Shown here in pieces: positions 23,752-35,261 of a stretch of DNA of 51,948 bases (the first letter of the stretch is position 1; every line of letters begins with the position of its first letter). Made by a program: the position numbers and the translations under genes. Source of the stretch: Bryobacterales bacterium (lineage in GTDB: Bacteria; Acidobacteriota; Terriglobia; Bryobacterales; Bryobacteraceae). Location: the NCBI GenBank assembly GCA_003167255.1, contig PMTR01000159.1, forward strand, positions 8,131 to 60,078. The letters are read 5' to 3'. The notes beneath the pieces are model-generated. The model had not been told where the DNA came from. It did not search any database and worked only from the letters and a program-made list of their open reading frames with translations.

Positions 23752-24981
23752 TCAATCGAGATATTGGATCTCGGGGTAAAGCGGAGAGGAAATCTTGAGC
23801 CGCGAAACGCTCGCCCCCTTGAGGTACGCATCGAAAAAGCTGTGCACGCAGTACGCCGTAACGGCAAGCTGGCGGCGTCCGTCGATACCGACCATGCCTA
23901 ACATACGGAGCGTCCCCATCACGATATGGCTCTTCAACAGCGCCCCGTCGTCGCTGAAGAGGAAGTGGTTCGCGCCACGGATCGCGATGAATAGCCTTCC
24001 ATCAGCGGGCAAGCGATCGTAAATCGATTGGATGTTGGCCAGGATCTTACCGGCTTCCGGGTCGGACTCATGGCTATGGTCACTCATAAGGAACATAAAC
24101 GGCCGATGGATGCCTTCCGTTACGACGCTGCCGAAGGGCGCGCCGTCCACGTCTATTCCCGCCTTGCACCTGGAATCGTCGTGGCAGAATTGCGCGGCTT
24201 GCGCCCCGCCGAACGAATGGCCGAACACGCCCACGCGCGTCGTGTCGAGCCGTCCCGCGAACTTGCCGGATGCGTCCGAGGCATTCAACCGCTCCAACCG
24301 GTCCAGTACGAACGCCATGTCGCCGGTCCACGCCGTCAGCACTCTGTTCACGCAGCGGTCCTGCTCCGGGCCCTCCAGCGCTTCGCAGAGTTCCGGGTTA
24401 TTCTCCGGCATCCGTCTCATCACGCGGCCGTCGGGGAACACCACGGCCCGCGTGCGATAAGGGGCATCCAACCCCACGACGACGTAACCGTGACTGGCCA
24501 GGTCCTCGGCGAGCGACGAGTAATTCCATACCTCGGAGGAAGCGCCCGCCCTCATGATGACCACCGGATATGATGGCTGCCGCGGCGATACGTCGGCGTC
24601 ACGGATACTATGCGCGTGGACATTCGATAGATCTCGCGTCAGAAATCCCATCAGGCCCCCGGCAGGCGCCGCCGCCCGCATCTGGCCGGGCACGTAGTCG
24701 TCCATCGCGGCCGATTGCTCAGCCGCTGACGGGTACCAGATCCAGACAAGTAGCTCGCGCTTCGCTCCCGGAACCGGCGCGAGCATGTCCGCGTGCGCCT
24801 CGTCGGTCCAATCGTAGATCGCGCGGCCAACCGCGAACGGCCCCGTGGGCGCCGGGAGTGCGATCCCGGTCCTGTGCTCCAGCCAGAGCGACCCCAACAA
24901 CACTCCGACTCCGAGAACACCTAACATCGCGAATGCGGCGAGGCCTTTGAATATCCGGCGGGCTAGCCGCGTTCTAGACAT
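23752..24981 (-). CDS. Membrane-anchored alpha/beta hydrolase (PAF-acetylhydrolase/dienelactone-hydrolase-like)
   Basis: A 409-residue protein. The N-terminal membrane segment (about residues 12-32, LAAFAMLGVLGVGVLLGSLWL) acts as an anchor, with the enzyme outside the cytoplasm. The nucleophile elbow is GHSFGGAQAAQFC; GAPFGSVV-like and ANHFLFSD loops may hold the acid and histidine. The order of strands resembles platelet-activating-factor acetylhydrolases, suggesting a lipid or ester substrate. Its ATG overlaps the end of a 29-codon ORF, which has the better ribosome site, so translation is probably coupled. A strong promoter and operator-like repeat lie upstream. Confidence 0.8.
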   Translation of the reverse strand: MSRTRLARRIFKGLAAFAMLGVLGVGVLLGSLWLEHRTGIALPAPTGPFAVGRAIYDWTDEAHADMLAPVPGAKRELLVWIWYPSAAEQSAAMDDYVPGQMRAAAPAGGLMGFLTRDLSNVHAHSIRDADVSPRQPSYPVVIMRAGASSEVWNYSSLAEDLASHGYVVVGLDAPYRTRAVVFPDGRVMRRMPENNPELCEALEGPEQDRCVNRVLTAWTGDMAFVLDRLERLNASDASGKFAGRLDTTRVGVFGHSFGGAQAAQFCHDDSRCKAGIDVDGAPFGSVVTEGIHRPFMFLMSDHSHESDPEAGKILANIQSIYDRLPADGRLFIAIRGANHFLFSDDGALLKSHIVMGTLRMLGMVGIDGRRQLAVTAYCVHSFFDAYLKGASVSRLKISSPLYPEIQYLD

Positions 24982-25063
24982 CCGGCACGACCAAGACCGG
25001 GGTAGCGAGGGACACTGCCAGCGGAAGCAAGGCGTTCGGCTGCTTCGTCGGTGAGACGTTCAT
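24974..25063 (-). CDS. 29-codon ORF overlapping the hydrolase start
   Basis: It begins with ATG at 25063 behind GGAGG (25069-25073, 5-nt spacing) and encodes a short hydrophobic peptide ending in LATPVLVVPDV. Its stop TAG (24974-24976) overlaps the hydrolase ATG by 8 nt. The hydrolase itself lacks a good ribosome site, so this ORF may be a translation-coupling leader or a remnant N-terminus. Peptide function unknown; prediction based on the ribosome site and promoter placement. Confidence 0.5.
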   Translation of the reverse strand: MNVSPTKQPNALLPLAVSLATPVLVVPDV

Positions 25064-25107
25064 CAAGACCTCCACTGCCGGTCACTGAGATAAGCCACAA
25101 TGAAAAG

Positions 25108-25144
25108 TACTTTACATTTTAAAGTATAAACGGTACCTTGTCAA
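25108..25144 (-). promoter_or_regulatory. Strong sigma-70-type promoter with inverted-repeat operator
   Basis: On the reverse strand TTGACA (25144-25139) and TAAAAT (25121-25116) are separated by exactly 17 nt, the best promoter in the window. TACTTTA (25108-25114) and TAAAGTA (25120-25126) form a perfect 7-5-7 inverted repeat covering the -10 box, an obvious repressor site. AAAGTACTTT (25104-25113) is a further palindrome at the expected transcription start. Confidence 0.75.
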
Positions 25145-25436
25145 GGGATATTGGAGCCGGTCCACTCTTGAGAAAACTGCACGAGGGCGGCGTACAATCG
25201 ACCGTTCCGCCATGCAGCCGGAATCGCGCCATTGCCATCCCGAGAGCGTTGGCGTGTCCAAGTGAGAGGGAAATGGGTTTTTCCCGGCAAGTGGCACCAA
25301 GCTGGATGCCTACCCCGTTCAGTGAGCATTGAGAGTAGGCCGCATTTTTCACCAGATCTCTGCTGCGGCGCGCGATAAAGCCGCGTCTGCCCGGATGCGC
25401 TTGCTCGACGTCGTCGACCTGACGGGTGGAATTAAG
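25142..25436. other. Intergenic stretch without recognisable gene
   Basis: About 300 bp upstream of the hydrolase promoter. A TACAAT at 25193-25198 could drive rightward transcription toward ATG 25212, but that frame encodes only 17 codons. No protein family, RNA or transposase remnant is recognised. Confidence 0.3.
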
Positions 25437-25450
25437 GCCGGCAAGAGCGC

Positions 25451-25496
25451 GACCAGGGGGTCGCGCGCGGACGGGGGCGTCGGCCCTCCTGGTCAG
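25451..25496. repeat. Second copy of the GACGGGGGCGTCGGCC repeat unit
   Basis: GACCAGG near 25453 and CCTGGTC near 25490 are inverted termini around GGACGGGGGCGTCGGCC, the same core as in the 18.0-18.1 kb repeat. The copy is shorter, and its right end touches the 3' end of the HEAT/vWA gene. Confidence 0.5.
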
Positions 25497-27238
25497 TCGG
25501 CGGTCGGGATCGAGATGCTGCTTTCTCCCCAACCGGTGGGGGAATTCACGCGCACTCTGATGGCTGAGGCATTGGGAACGACCGGCTGGTAGGTGATGTC
25601 GTAGCGCGCCAGCAGATTCAAGTAGGCCCGCGAAACCAGATCGGCAAGGGCCGCATCGGTATCGCCCATCTGGAAGGTTCCGCCCGTCATGCGGCAGAAA
25701 TCCTGCAGCGCGGAACTGGGTCCGGTGGAGATGACCTGCACGGAAGTGCGCGAGGATATCACCGACGCGACCAGACCGTGCCCGGCGATTCTTCCGATGT
25801 CGCCCGGAGCGAACACGATCAGGTGCCGCTTGCCACGCACCGGACCGGCCTCACTCCGCACGGTACGCCACAGCGCGGTCCAGAAATCGGTGCAGTCCGT
25901 GCGCTTGTGGGGGTTGGTGAAGGAGGCGGCCGCGAGCTGGGGTTGGGCGGAGAAGGGAGGCAACTCCAGATCCAATCCCGGGGCGGGAGCGGAGTCGTCA
26001 TCCGGCAAAAAGGGAACGGTGCACCAAAGATCCGTCGGGCGCTTCCAATCGAGACACCGGAGGGCTCCCTGGTTCCAGGGCGCGAGATCCGGTGTAGTGG
26101 TCCGCGGAAAGACAAAAATCACGGTCATGGCTTCGCGCGCCGGCATCTCGCGAACCTGGTAGGACATGACGGCCTGGTTGTCTTCGCTGACGATGAAATG
26201 TGTGGGCAGGATCTTGAGGTTCTCGCTGCCATTGTCGGGGACCACTGCGACCCGTACCCGGCGCGACGTTTTCTGCGAATCCTTTCCCACCAGGAAAGCG
26301 GACACCAGCCACTCCCGGTTCTGGGCGAGCTGCGCCGCCGCCAGCTTGACTTGAGACACCGCCGCAAAGGCCCGTTTACGCACTCCGGCATTCGAATCGG
26401 CCAACATTCTGCCCAGGACTTCGCTAAAGCGCGGGTCGCCGGTTTCACCCATTGCCCAGGCGGCTGACAGGCGGAACAAGCTGGCATCATGGCCGGCCAT
26501 TTTCACGAGTTCGGAAATCACCGTGCAATCGCCCAGCCAGTACAAGCCGAGGAGCGCGTTGCCGGCGACGCGGTTATTGCCATCGGAGGCGGCAAAGCGG
26601 AGCAACTCGCGGGCTTCCGCCGTATCGACGCCCCACAGGGCTTCCACGGCGTTGGCTCTTACGCGCGCGTCGGCCTCCCCCAGACGGTGCCGCACCCACT
26701 TTACGCTATGGCTGCCGCGCCCGATCATCAGGACGGCTTTGGAGCGCAGATAGGGATTGGCGTTGCGCAGCAGGCGCATCAGGGACGGCAGGATGCGGGT
26801 TCCGTCGGAGATTTCTCCCAGGATTTGCAGGATGCGGCCGGCATCACCCAGGCTGGATGCTTCGGAGTCGGAGACCGCGGCCTCCGCCAGACGCCGCGCC
26901 ACCCCTACATCGACCATGGGATCCACGCGGGCGGCCAGACGGGCTACAGCCAGCGCCTGCTCCGGATTCAGCGCGGGATCGCAAAGCGCGTCGTACAAGA
27001 GGTTTTCGGAAACCAGGAGGGCCAGCAGGTACTGGACGGCGCGCGAATCGGTATCGGATTTTAGAATGCGGACGACATTGGTAAGAAACGCATCGCGATC
27101 GTCGTCCAAGAGCTCACGGATGGAGTGCCGGTAACGGACGGCATCAGAACTGAAGCTCCGCACCATGGCCTCGAGCGCGGCGCGATTTCGCGGCTCCCGG
27201 ATTTGGGGCAGGGACGACACATTGATTAGATCGGCCAA
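25493..27238 (-). CDS. HEAT-repeat protein with vWFA-related C-terminal domain
   Basis: A 581-residue protein with no signal peptide or membrane segment. The N-terminal two-thirds hold helical HEAT/Armadillo-like repeats (VRANAVEALWGVDTAEARELL; LFRLSAAWAMGETGDPRFSEVL; VRKRAFAAVSQVKLAAAQL). The C-terminus resembles the Acidobacteria vWFA-related domain: GKRHLIVFAPGDIGRIAGHG, a VQVISTGP strand and a DFCRMTGGTF motif, ending in a YDITYQPV strand. A complete MIDAS (DxSxS) is not evident. It is divergent from a Ser/Thr kinase gene 94 bp away, so a functional pair is possible. Start TTG 27238; GTG 27220 is an alternative. Confidence 0.65.
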   Translation of the reverse strand: MADLINVSSLPQIREPRNRAALEAMVRSFSSDAVRYRHSIRELLDDDRDAFLTNVVRILKSDTDSRAVQYLLALLVSENLLYDALCDPALNPEQALAVARLAARVDPMVDVGVARRLAEAAVSDSEASSLGDAGRILQILGEISDGTRILPSLMRLLRNANPYLRSKAVLMIGRGSHSVKWVRHRLGEADARVRANAVEALWGVDTAEARELLRFAASDGNNRVAGNALLGLYWLGDCTVISELVKMAGHDASLFRLSAAWAMGETGDPRFSEVLGRMLADSNAGVRKRAFAAVSQVKLAAAQLAQNREWLVSAFLVGKDSQKTSRRVRVAVVPDNGSENLKILPTHFIVSEDNQAVMSYQVREMPAREAMTVIFVFPRTTTPDLAPWNQGALRCLDWKRPTDLWCTVPFLPDDDSAPAPGLDLELPPFSAQPQLAAASFTNPHKRTDCTDFWTALWRTVRSEAGPVRGKRHLIVFAPGDIGRIAGHGLVASVISSRTSVQVISTGPSSALQDFCRMTGGTFQMGDTDAALADLVSRAYLNLLARYDITYQPVVPNASAIRVRVNSPTGWGESSISIPTAD

Positions 27239-27318
27239 TTGTGCCGGAACTTTAGCCGGATGCCTGGAAGGGTCCTGCCTTCGTTCAGCTCCGCGCCGTC
27301 CGACGCGGACCGGTACTG

Positions 27319-27324
27319 TATGAT
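27319..27324 (+). promoter_or_regulatory. -10 box of the kinase-propeller gene
   Basis: TATGAT ends 8 nt before ATG 27333, leaving no room for a Shine-Dalgarno site. Confidence 0.55.
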
Positions 27325-27332
27325 AGTCTGCT

Positions 27333-29978
27333 ATGGCGTTACCCCTGAATACGCGGTTGGGGCCCTATGAGATCATCGGCCCACTGGGCGCCGGCGGCAT
27401 GGGCGACGTCTATAAAGCGCGGGACACCCGCCTTGACCGCACCGTAGCCATTAAGATCTGCGGCGTCCGTTTCACCGACCGCTTCGAACGCGAAGCGCGG
27501 GCCATTTCCAGCCTGAACCACCCGCATATCTGCGCGCTCTACGACATCGGCCGCGAGAACTCGCAGGAGTTCCTGGTGATGGAATATCTGGAGGGCGAAA
27601 GCCTGGAAGAGCGTCTTCGCAACGGACCGCTGCCGGTGGCCGAAGCGCTGCGCATCGCCATCCAGATCTCGGGCGCCCTGGACGCCGCGCACCGCAAGGG
27701 CGTGATTCACCGCGACCTCAAGCCCGGCAACGTCATGCTCACCAGCTCCGGCGCCAAACTGCTGGATTTCGGTCTGGCCAAAGTGGCGGAGGCTCCGACG
27801 CCTTCGGGGAGCAACACGTCCCTGCCCACGGTCGCGCACACGCTCACAACCGAAGGCACGATCCTCGGCACCTTTCAATACATGGCTCCGGAGCAGCTCG
27901 AAGGGAAGGAGTGCGACCCGCGCTCCGACATCTTCTCCTTTGGCGCGGTGCTCTACGAAATGATCACCGGCCGCAAGGCTTTCACCGGCGCGAGCCAGGC
28001 GAGCTTGATCACGGCCCTGATGTCCGCCGATCCACCACCGGTTTCCGCCGCGCAGCCGATGGCCACGCCGGCGCTGGACCGGCTCATCCGGAAGTGCCTC
28101 GCCAAGGCCCCGGACGACCGGTGGCAGAGCGCCCGCGATCTGCTCAGCGAACTGCAATGGATCGGAGAAGCTGGCTCGCAGGCCGGAATTTCCGCGCCCG
28201 CCGCGGCGCAGCGCCACAACCGGCAACGCCTGCCGTGGCTGGTGGCCGGCGCGGTTACAGCGCTGTTCCTGGTGTCACTGGTTTTCACCGTAGCCCATCT
28301 GCGCGAGAAACCTGCGAAGAGCCTGGCCGTGCGTTTCCAGATACCCGCGCCGGATAAACTGAGCTTCCACTGGTACGATCTGCCCGCGGTTTCGCCGGAT
28401 GGCGAGCGCATCGCGTTTACCGCCGCGGCCAGCAGCACGGAACCCAACCAGCTTTTCGTTCGTTCCCTGAGCTCATCCACTGCTACGCCACTCTCCATTC
28501 CGGGTTCTATGGAGTTTCCCTTCTGGTCGCCGGACGGACGGCAGATCGCATTCTTGAACTCGTCCACTTTGCAGAAAGTGGATGTTGCCGGCGGGCCGCC
28601 CATCACCCTCTGCCAGACGCAGGGCGCTTCCTCCAGCGGGACGTGGAGTCGTGATGGCGTAATCCTCCTCCCAATCCGGGGACTGCTGCACCGCCTGCCG
28701 GCGGCCGGAGGCGAACCCAAGCCGCTGGGGTCGCTCGCCAAAGGCGAAATTGAGCAGAGATGGCCTCAGTTTCTGCCGGATGGAAGGCACTACCTGTATC
28801 TGTCCGTGAATGCCCAACCCGCTCTGGGCGGCATTTACGTGGCTTCGCTTGACGGGGGCGAGCGCAAGCTGATCGTCGCCACCCTAGCCAACGCCGTCTA
28901 CGTGCCCTCAGGCCACTTGTTGTTTGTGAGGGGGGACGTGCTCATGGCTCAGCCGTTCGATCTTCGGAACCTGAAGTTGCTGGATGAGCCCCGCCCCATC
29001 GCCGATCATATTTTGATGATGTCCAGCTTTTCGCCCCTGTCGGCCGCCATCTTCGCAGCCTCTCCCAACGGAGTGCTGGTTTGGCGCAACGGCAGCGGCG
29101 GTTCCCAATCCCGACTCCAGTGGTTCGACCGCAACGGCAGGAAGCTGGGCGCGGTGGGCGACCTTGCGGACTTTTCAAGTCCGGCTCTCTCGCCGGATGA
29201 GAAGAAACTGGCCGTCGGCATCATGGATGCCCAGACCAAGACGCGCGACATTTGGGTAATCGACCTGGTGCGCGGTACCAAAACCCGGCTGACGTTCGAT
29301 CCGGCCGACGATTTGAACCCGGTTTGGTCGCCGGATGGAACACGCATTGCCTTCACCTCCAACCGCAAAGGGGAGCGAGATATCTATCAAAAACCGGCGG
29401 ATGGGTCGGGCCAGGAGGAACTCTTGCTGGAAGCCAAGGATGGGCAAAAAAACCTGGAGGACTGGTCCCCGGACGGCAAGTACCTTCTGTACAACCACCA
29501 ACCCTCCGGGCAGACACATCTCTATGTGATGCCTTTCGAAGGAGACCGCAAACCGGTTCCTTTCCTGAAGACCGCATTCCGCACTGACCAGGGTCAATTC
29601 TCGCCCCATGGCCGATGGCTGGCGTATAGCTCGCCCGAATCCGGTAAGCGCGAAGTCTTCGTGCAGGGCTTCAACCTGGACCCGTCGCGTCCTCGCGGCA
29701 AGTGGCAGGTCTCGACTGACGGAGGGACTGAACCGCGATGGCGGCACGACGGCAAGGAGTTGTATTACTACGGCGCCAAAGGCCTCATGGCCGTGGAAGT
29801 GAAAACCGACGGCACATCCTTCGAAGCCGGTATCCCCAAGCCTCTGTTCGACGTCGATATTCCCGCCGGCGGCAGAAACCACTTTCTGGTTAGCAGGGAC
29901 GGCCAGCGCTTCCTGGTAATCGCGCCGGTAGCGGATACCAGTAACTCGCCCATGCAGGTGCTGGTCAACTGGCGCTAG
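27333..29978 (+). CDS. Ser/Thr protein kinase with C-terminal beta-propeller sensor
   Basis: An 881-residue Hanks-type kinase. The catalytic domain (residues 10-275) has the glycine loop GPLGAGGMGDVY, VAIK (K41), HRDLKPGN (about 126-133), DFGLAK and MAPEQL, so all catalytic motifs are present. A membrane segment follows (LPWLVAGAVTALFLVSLVF, about 305-325). The extracytoplasmic half consists of PD40/TolB-like propeller blades, recognisable as FWSPDGRQIAF, VWSPDGTRIAF and WSPDGKYLLY. This receptor-kinase design is widespread in Acidobacteria; the ligand is unknown. The start is set by a -10 box 8 nt upstream. Confidence 0.93.
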   Translation: MALPLNTRLGPYEIIGPLGAGGMGDVYKARDTRLDRTVAIKICGVRFTDRFEREARAISSLNHPHICALYDIGRENSQEFLVMEYLEGESLEERLRNGPLPVAEALRIAIQISGALDAAHRKGVIHRDLKPGNVMLTSSGAKLLDFGLAKVAEAPTPSGSNTSLPTVAHTLTTEGTILGTFQYMAPEQLEGKECDPRSDIFSFGAVLYEMITGRKAFTGASQASLITALMSADPPPVSAAQPMATPALDRLIRKCLAKAPDDRWQSARDLLSELQWIGEAGSQAGISAPAAAQRHNRQRLPWLVAGAVTALFLVSLVFTVAHLREKPAKSLAVRFQIPAPDKLSFHWYDLPAVSPDGERIAFTAAASSTEPNQLFVRSLSSSTATPLSIPGSMEFPFWSPDGRQIAFLNSSTLQKVDVAGGPPITLCQTQGASSSGTWSRDGVILLPIRGLLHRLPAAGGEPKPLGSLAKGEIEQRWPQFLPDGRHYLYLSVNAQPALGGIYVASLDGGERKLIVATLANAVYVPSGHLLFVRGDVLMAQPFDLRNLKLLDEPRPIADHILMMSSFSPLSAAIFAASPNGVLVWRNGSGGSQSRLQWFDRNGRKLGAVGDLADFSSPALSPDEKKLAVGIMDAQTKTRDIWVIDLVRGTKTRLTFDPADDLNPVWSPDGTRIAFTSNRKGERDIYQKPADGSGQEELLLEAKDGQKNLEDWSPDGKYLLYNHQPSGQTHLYVMPFEGDRKPVPFLKTAFRTDQGQFSPHGRWLAYSSPESGKREVFVQGFNLDPSRPRGKWQVSTDGGTEPRWRHDGKELYYYGAKGLMAVEVKTDGTSFEAGIPKPLFDVDIPAGGRNHFLVSRDGQRFLVIAPVADTSNSPMQVLVNWR

Positions 29979-30022
29979 CGAGCGTCGGCTGCGCCTAAGC
30001 GTCTGAAAGGGTCACGTGCCAC

Positions 30023-30028
30023 TATAAT
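30023..30028 (+). promoter_or_regulatory. -10 box of acnA
   Basis: A consensus TATAAT ends 7 nt before ATG 30036. Predicted transcription start coincides with the start codon, and favours ATG 30036 over GTG 30033. Confidence 0.65.
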
Positions 30029-30035
30029 TAGGGTG

Positions 30036-32684
<2,649 letters not shown>

Positions 32685-32735
32685 AAGGAAGCCCAACGTC
32701 TTGGTGGGGTGCTGTGTCAAGAGAAGTGAGGTAGT

Positions 32736-34875
32736 ATGCCCGGATTCAGGTTCGCGAGTGTCCTGTTTCTCGCAGCGTTGCCCGTTCTTGCGCAGCCTTG
32801 CGAAGCTCCTCCCAATGTGAAAGCCGCGATCGATACGGCTACACTCCCGCCTGCGGGGCCGCTCGAAGAACGGGCAGCGGCCGCGAGGCAAGTCCGCGAT
32901 CAGTTCCCGGCGGACTACTACGCGCACCGGTTCTACCAGGAGCAGTACGTGTCGAACGGACTGTTCGCGAAGCCGATTCAAGAGGAATACAAAGCTCTGT
33001 TGGATTCACATGCGGACGATCTGTTGTACCAGATGTTGTATGCCCGCACGTTGAAGGGCACGAATACGCGCGAGGCGATTGCGCTGCTGGATAAGATTCT
33101 CGACAAGCAGCCGGATTACGTGCTGGCGCACCAGAAGCTGACGGAGATTTATTCGGCTCCAGCGTTTCTGGACCTCCAGAAGCTGCGGAACCATCTGGAA
33201 GGCTACTGGAAGGGTTGCCCGTCGTCGTTGACGGGCTACACTCTGGCCGGGCGCATCGTCGACTCGGATTTTGTCAAACGCGCCGCAGCCAACTTGCGGA
33301 AGCTGCTGGCGGAGCGGACGGACAACGAGGCGCTCGGGCTCTACGCCACTTTGTGGTGGCTCGAGTTCAAGAGCGCGCCGCTCGCCGGACAGGATCCGGT
33401 GCGCGAGCGAATCCGCGCCGACGTGACGCGATTGCGGGCGCTGGATTTCGAGGGGCGGCCCCTATTGCTGAACGCGCTCAGCCAGGCGTATCAGGACCTG
33501 GGCGACAAGGAAGGTTCGAAATGGGTGGACGAGCGCTTGCCGCAAAGAGCCTCGCCCGCGTTGCACGCCGCTGCGGATGCGATCAACCAGTGGCGGCGGG
33601 ACCACCCCTACAAAGCGAGTGAGCGTGAGGCTTACCAGGACGGGCTTGTTCTTCAGAGCGCGGAATGGATCAAGCAATGGCCTGACGACCCACAAGCGCG
33701 TTATGAACGCTTCATGGCGCTGCGTGGATCGCAAGATGCGCCGCTCGAAGATACGGTTCAGGCTGCCGTGGATTGGATTCGGGTCTATGCGGCGCATCCT
33801 GCATTTGTTTCCCCGTATATGACGGTCGCGAGCTTCTATTCGCAGCACAATATGCGCTACAGCGAACTGCCCGACCTCTTGGAGAAAGGGCTGGCAGATA
33901 CGTCGTCGGTACAGGTAACAACAGCGCCGGCTGCGCCCGTTTCGGATCTCTACCTACCCAGCATCCGGACGGCGAGCGCGCAAGCTAACTTCGTTACACT
34001 CACCCAAACGAACTCGGCGGTGACTATCTATATCAAGATCAGGAATTACGACAAGGCGCATGAAATGCTGGCCAAGCTGGGTCCGGCGCTGATGGAGGCA
34101 ATGAAATCGGCAACGGAGGCCGAGAGAAAGCAGTGGGGAAGCTCCGAATACCTGTACTGGAACAACATGGCGCGACTGGCGCACCTGGAGGGGCGCAAGC
34201 TGGATGCTCTGGAGGCCGACCGGAATACATATTTTGCCAATCCCTCGTACAACTCTTCGAATAGTGATTACCTTAAGACGGCATTGCGCGAGCAGTGGAA
34301 GGCTGTGAAGGGCACCGAGGAAGGATTTGAAGCGTGGGCGACCAAACCGGGTGAGGCCGCGCCGCCGCCGGCGCCAAGACCAGCGCCGGCCGGAGCGACG
34401 ACAGTTGTGGGTTCGGCGATGGGCTGGACCACTCTGGACAAGCCGCTGCCGGATTTCAAAATGGCGGATGCCGAGGGCAAGACCTGGCAACTGGCGGACC
34501 TGAAGGGAAAAGTCACGCTAATCAATCTGTGGGCCACGTGGTGCGGGCCGTGCCGGGCGGAGCTTCCTTATCTGCAGAAGCTGTTTAACAAGGTGCGGGA
34601 GCGAAAAGACCTGACGGTCCTTACGCTGAACATGGACGACAACCTGGGCCTGATCCTGCCATTCCTCGAAGAGAACAAGTACACGTTTCCAGTGCTCGCG
34701 GCAGACGCCTACGTGCATAAGCTGGTTCCGGAGCTGAGCATTCCGCGGAACTGGATCGTGGACGCCAATGGTATCTTGAAGACCGAACGCATCGGCTTCG
34801 GGAGCGGCGACGACAAGTGGGTGGATGACGATCGCGGTGATGGAGAAGGCGCGCGGCTCGGCTGCGGATCGGTGA
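32736..34875 (+). pseudogene. Secreted TPR/TlpA-type thioredoxin protein, frameshifted near its C-terminus
   Basis: The signal peptide (FASVLFLAALPVLAQ) is followed by about 530 residues of helical TPR-like repeats and a proline-rich linker. A TlpA/ResA-type thioredoxin domain follows with WATWCGPCRAELPYL (C603, C606), predicted to act as an extracytoplasmic disulfide reductase. After codon 698 the frame changes: the +1 frame from 34831 reads IAVMEKARGSAADR and stops at 34873-34875, the normal-looking end. The zero frame runs on to 35273 through repeat DNA. One extra base (or two missing) near 34827-34831 explains this. The catalytic part is intact, so a product with a foreign tail of about 147 residues could still be made; a sequencing error is possible. 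GTGAGG precedes ATG 32736. Confidence 0.7.
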
Positions 34876-34914
34876 ACGTATTACACCTCTTCAAATTCTT
34901 CGCAGCGCGCGACG

Positions 34915-35261
34915 ATTCTGCCGTAACCCTAGCCCCGGAGGGGCATCAGATCGTAGCCCAGTGCGTGAGCACTGGGAACGGCATGAAAGACAGGCGAGCC
35001 CCGGAACGGGGCGGAAGAACTTTCGCCCCGTGCCGGGGCTGGCAAATTTGCTATACGGACCCAGGGCTCGCGCGCTGGGCTATTCTCTTGCGCCCTCCGG
35101 GCTTCGCAAACATTTTATTGGTTGCGGCTATGCCGCTTTGCGGGGCAGCCAATCCTGGCTGCCGCCGGCTTTTAGCCGGCGCTTCGTGCGCGAGGCTGCG
35201 TACACCGGCCCCAAAAGGCCGCCTAAAGGCGGCTGCGGGCAGAATTGCCCGCCCCACGGAC
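34915..35261. repeat. Interspersed hairpin-rich intergenic repeat cluster
   Basis: About 350 bp made of successive GC-rich hairpins: GCCCAGTGCGTGAGCACTGG, GCCCCGGAACGGGGC, GCCCCGTGCCGGGGC, CCCAGGGCTCGCGCGCTGGG, GCCGGCTTTTAGCCGGC, GCCGCCTAAAGGCGGC and GGGCAGAATTGCCC. I recognise the style (AGCCCCGGAGGGGC, GTAGCCCAG units) as a dispersed, transposase-free repeat common in Acidobacteria and Planctomycetes. It probably also terminates the convergent DUF4097-like gene. No ORF here is credible. Confidence 0.65.
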
